The notes below the pieces were generated by a model. That model was not told the DNA's origin. It was given only the letters and a program-made list of their open reading frames with translations, and ran no database searches. From positions 1-11,196 of the forward strand of contig MU634598.1 in NCBI GenBank assembly GCA_026770595.1: a stretch of 11,196 nucleotides of DNA, read 5' to 3'. Both the position numbers and the translations under genes were made by a program. Origin of the DNA: Ochromonadaceae sp. CCMP2298 (Eukaryota; Sar; Synurophyceae; Ochromonadales; Ochromonadaceae). Shown in pieces: positions 8,678 to 11,196 of this stretch. Each line of letters opens with the position of its first letter. Position 1 is the first letter of the stretch.

Positions 8678-9602
8678 ATGGCCGGCACGCGCTTCATGTT
8701 CGCTGCATTGATGGCAATCTTGCTCCTGGTGGTCCGCAGCGAATACCGCGCTCCCAAAACACTCAAGCAATCCTCAACGTTTCCATACTTAAAGGCTATT
8801 CCAGTCGGATCTGTACTGGCGAGTTCCCTTTTCCTTAAGGCAGCAGCAGCGGAGACCAAGGGGAAATTGGAATACCAGCCTGCTCTACAAGGCCTCGATT
8901 ACGGCAAACCGCGTACATATTATCCCGACTACGCACAGAAACCCTCCGGCTTGCAGTACAAGGCTGTAACAGAGGGCACGGGTCTTACTCCCAAGAAGGG
9001 CGATCGAGTAGTTGTGGATTGGGAGGGCTACACAATCGGATACTATGGCCGGCCCTTCCAGACGCGTAATAAAGTGAAAGGGGGTGCGTTTGACAGCACT
9101 GAGAAAGAATACTTTCGTTGGGTTCTTGGCTCTGGCTCAGTGGTGGCTGCTCTTGACGAGGCAGTGCAGTACATGAAGGAGGTACAGAACGAGATGATAC
9201 CTTTCTTATTTATATCCTCGCTGGCTCTAACATTTATCGTTGTGCTCCTGATTTCGGCTTTTAGGGCGGAGTAACTCAAGTCATAGTCCCTGCTGAGCTT
9301 GGCTATCCTGCAAGTGGAGATTCAAATCATGACATCGTAGGCCCAAAGTAAGTTATTTGTGGAAGAGACGTATGCCACCCTCGAATCGTGTTTATGCTTC
9401 GCCCATTAATGGTACTCTACTTCGTGCCCAATATCACACGTCACAATGACAACAACTTCTTTCACAAAGGCCTTCCACGTTTTCTGGTATGCGGGCTCTC
9501 AACTTCGTCCTCGACAATCAGAATTTGATAGATAAAACCCTACTAATCAACATAAAACTGTTGCGTGTCGATCAAGACTACTCTGGCAAGAATCAATCTT
9601 AA
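8678..9602 (+). CDS. Thylakoid-lumen FKBP-type peptidyl-prolyl isomerase, FKBP20-2-like
   Basis: Three exons: 8678-9181, 9265-9347 and 9470-9602 (TAA). The introns are 83 and 122 nt; the product is 239 residues. The FKBP domain runs from about residue 105 to 230: VVVDWEGYTIGYYGR, GGAFDS (usual Phe-Asp pair of the active site), GSGSVVAALDEAV (the usual Trp of the pocket is Leu), then across the first join GGVTQVIVPAELGYP, and across the second GPKPSTFSGMRALNFVL. The GYYGR insertion and the C-terminal NQNLIDKTLL resemble plant FKBP20-2, a lumenal protein linked to photosystem II supercomplex assembly. The N-terminus has a hydrophobic signal (6-19), a basic transit-like stretch (20-41), and a second weakly hydrophobic segment ending in AAAA before Glu59, as in lumenal proteins. 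An in-frame stop at 8612 and the good AAGAATGG context support the start. Loss of the pocket Trp may lower isomerase activity. Confidence 0.88.
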
Positions 9603-9786
9603 ATTTGCGGTGCTCATGAACTCTGCTGTAATTTCGCAAAATACATATTTCTTTCGACTTTCTTTCATTGCCAAAAGCTGCAGATTGATGACACTAGAAA
9701 TTAAAAACTGACAAATATACATCGGGGTATAGACATAGCGCTGTTCCAATATGCTACACTATTGATCAAGTTGTGTACCAGGCATC

Positions 9787-10528
9787 TTAAGAATGCGACT
9801 TGTGCCTCTGCGGGTATGCCCATTGGAGCAGCTGTAGATACAAGACTGTGAAAGATAGGCACAGCGCAATGCAGCCTATAGCTTTGTTCCTCTTAAGAAA
9901 GTCATTGCGGGTGATGCCCTGCAGCTCACTGGTCTCTTCTGTTTCAGGGAAGATCAGCTCAAAGATGAATCCAAGTAGGATGAACGAAGAGATGCTCCAG
10001 CCAATCATAACTTTGGAAGGTTTCGTCTTGTAACTGTTTATCAGATTGACTTTATTTGCTGAGATGTCCAGCACGTGGAAAGCCAAAGGCGCTACGTTGA
10101 TCAGAACTGCGCGAACTACAACCGTTGTCCAGTTCATTTCCCACGTCTCCATGTTATTCAGCTCCAGGCGTGGGTTCCAGCACAGTTGGTGGGTATACAT
10201 TGCAGGTATCAAGCTAGCACCGATAAAGCTGGTGGAGTGAAGGTACGCAAGTGCTTTGGATTGCAGTGGCAGCTGAAAATATATGAAATGGACGAACAGG
10301 GCCCAAACGGAGAAGCTGTCGTGCACGCTGGAGTCGATAAAGAAGTCCCACGCCAATGTTCCAGCGCAGGTCAGCGCTGCGACCCGACGAATAGAGATCA
10401 TCGAGCTCAAATTTTTACCTGCCTGACTGGATTTGTTCTGAAGGGCGGGCTCTTCGCTGAAGCCAAGAAGACGAACAGCAACTATGTGCTGGCACTGGAA
10501 GTTTACCTGAGGGAAAGTGTAGTGTCAT
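9787..10528 (-). CDS. Small multi-pass membrane protein, unknown function
   Basis: The main exon ends at TAA 9787 and is open upstream past 10410. Two models fit. In the preferred one a 22-nt first exon (ATG at 10528, ending 10507) is spliced by an 88-nt GTAAAC...GCAG intron to 10418, giving 217 residues that begin MTLHFPSGKNLSSMISIRR. In the simpler one translation starts at the ATG at 10401 (about 204 residues). About six hydrophobic segments are seen, including VAALTCAGTLAWDFFI, FSVWALFVHFIYF, SFIGASLIPAMY, VVVRAVLINVAPLAFHVLDI, SSFILLGFIFELIF and AIGCIALCLSFTVLYLQLL. The layout is faintly like AIG1/ADTRP-type hydrolases, with a His inside the fourth segment, but I cannot assign a family. 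It converges on FKBP with 184 bp between the stops. Confidence 0.6.
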
Positions 10529-11196
10529 CTCCAATCACCCAATCACAACAAAAGACATTCGATTTCTCTTTGCCAGTTTGCTGCGGCAGCGGGTGTGCCA
10601 CTGAGGGCGGCAGTTACGCTCTGAGAGGGTCCCAGGTTCCCTAGAACCCGTAGTCCCTCAAACGTACTGCCCATGTATATATACACATGAATACAAGACA
10701 GCATGATCGATGCTGCAGTTATAGGGTTAACGGCTAGGCGAAATGGGTGTTAGCACGCACCCCTCGCCCTAGCCGTATGTCTCATACCGTACACCCCGAT
10801 CCCACTAGGGGAAAGGGGGACCAGTAATCTCATAGGCATCATAGGGAAAGGGTTAGCAACCTGCACCTAGGGCAAGGGGTGAATGCCAAGTCCTAGCTAT
10901 CTAACCTAATACTAACAAACACTCAAACAAAATTACTAATTGACTAAAAAGAAAAGAAAGAAAGAGAGAGAAATTGCAACGCCATTGAAAGCCTCGCTGG
11001 GTGGGTGGGACGGCCTCAAAAATGACCTTCGTCGTGGATGACGCCTGAAGGATTCTGAAGGTTCCCTCCAGCTGCCCCTGCGAACGATCGTCTCGTGCAC
11101 TTGCCTCTCGGAGTTCTAAAAACTCCCTCTCCTGACCACACAGGAGGCGAACGTCGGGAAACCACACAATCCCTCATCAGCTGGGGGCAATTCCCA
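10529..11196. other. No supported gene; repeats and a purine-rich tract
   Basis: 668 bp at the window edge. The only long frames lack an ATG or have no protein-like pattern. It contains a stem-loop (10730-10776), related short G-rich motifs (to about 10881) and an A/G-rich tract near 10945-10972. It may hold the promoter of the membrane-protein gene and part of a neighbouring element beyond the window. Confidence 0.5.
10730..10776. repeat. Imperfect stem-loop with related copies downstream
   Basis: ACGGCTAGG-CGA...GGGTG (10730-10749) pairs with GCACCCCTCGCCCTAGCCGT (10757-10776) across a seven-base loop, with one or two bulges. A similar string, CCTAGGGCAAGGGGTG, recurs at 10866-10881, and GGGAAAGGGTTAGCA near 10848 resembles GCGAAATGGGTGTTAGCA at 10738. 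This looks like a small dispersed or degenerate repeat. Confidence 0.6.

Noticed and set aside
10901-11167. 88-residue minus-strand frame at the right edge
   Set aside because: It starts at GTG with a stop just upstream and no ATG, and shows no family pattern; an exon of an outside gene cannot be excluded.
1-11196. CRISPR array, tRNA, rRNA or prokaryotic operon
   Set aside because: No spaced identical repeats, no cloverleaf or rRNA-like sequence was seen, and the spliced genes are eukaryotic.

Overview
This is eukaryotic nuclear DNA. Five of the six genes or gene parts carry, or probably carry, GT-AG introns of about 70-200 bp, and genes lie on both strands with no operons. The best clue to the organism is a thylakoid-lumen-type FKBP (8678-9602). 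Its N-terminus reads as an ER signal peptide, then a transit-like stretch, then a lumenal signal. This points to a photosynthetic protist with a complex (secondary) plastid. I cannot tell stramenopile, haptophyte, cryptophyte, chlorarachniophyte or another lineage apart from this window.

Layout. Positions 1-3052 (+): 3' part of a six-exon gene for a large, Cys-rich, probably secreted right-handed beta-helix protein of a family I know mainly from bacteria and fungi. It carries two long Ala/Glu/Ser low-complexity blocks, and several of its introns contain tandem repeats. Positions 3053-3764: convergent intergenic DNA with a 9-bp repeat. Positions 3765-5147 (-): apparently intronless seven-TM protein of the THH1/TOM1/TOM3 type with an acidic tail. 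Positions 5148-5549: divergent promoter region holding a long imperfect inverted repeat. Positions 5550-6192 (+): three-exon proteasome assembly chaperone 3 (PSMG3/PAC3). Positions 6297-8245 (-): three-exon basic, probably coiled-coil protein of unknown function. Positions 8246-8677: second divergent promoter region with a perfect 10-bp palindrome. Positions 8678-9602 (+): three-exon plastid FKBP (FKBP20-2-like). Positions 9787-10528 (-): small six-TM protein whose first exon may be only 22 nt. Positions 10529-11196: no supported gene, but a stem-loop and related short repeats.

The genes do not form an obvious pathway; they look like ordinary neighbours in a compact protist genome (protein folding/assembly, membrane proteins, one unusual secreted protein). 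The most notable signals are the repeat-laden beta-helix gene with in-frame alternative splicing options, the inverted repeat at 5274-5535, the palindrome at 8441-8467, and an FKBP intron whose retention would add a C-terminal hydrophobic segment. I did not find a clear new multi-gene system. Exon models come from reading frames, splice consensus and remembered family patterns, not from transcripts.
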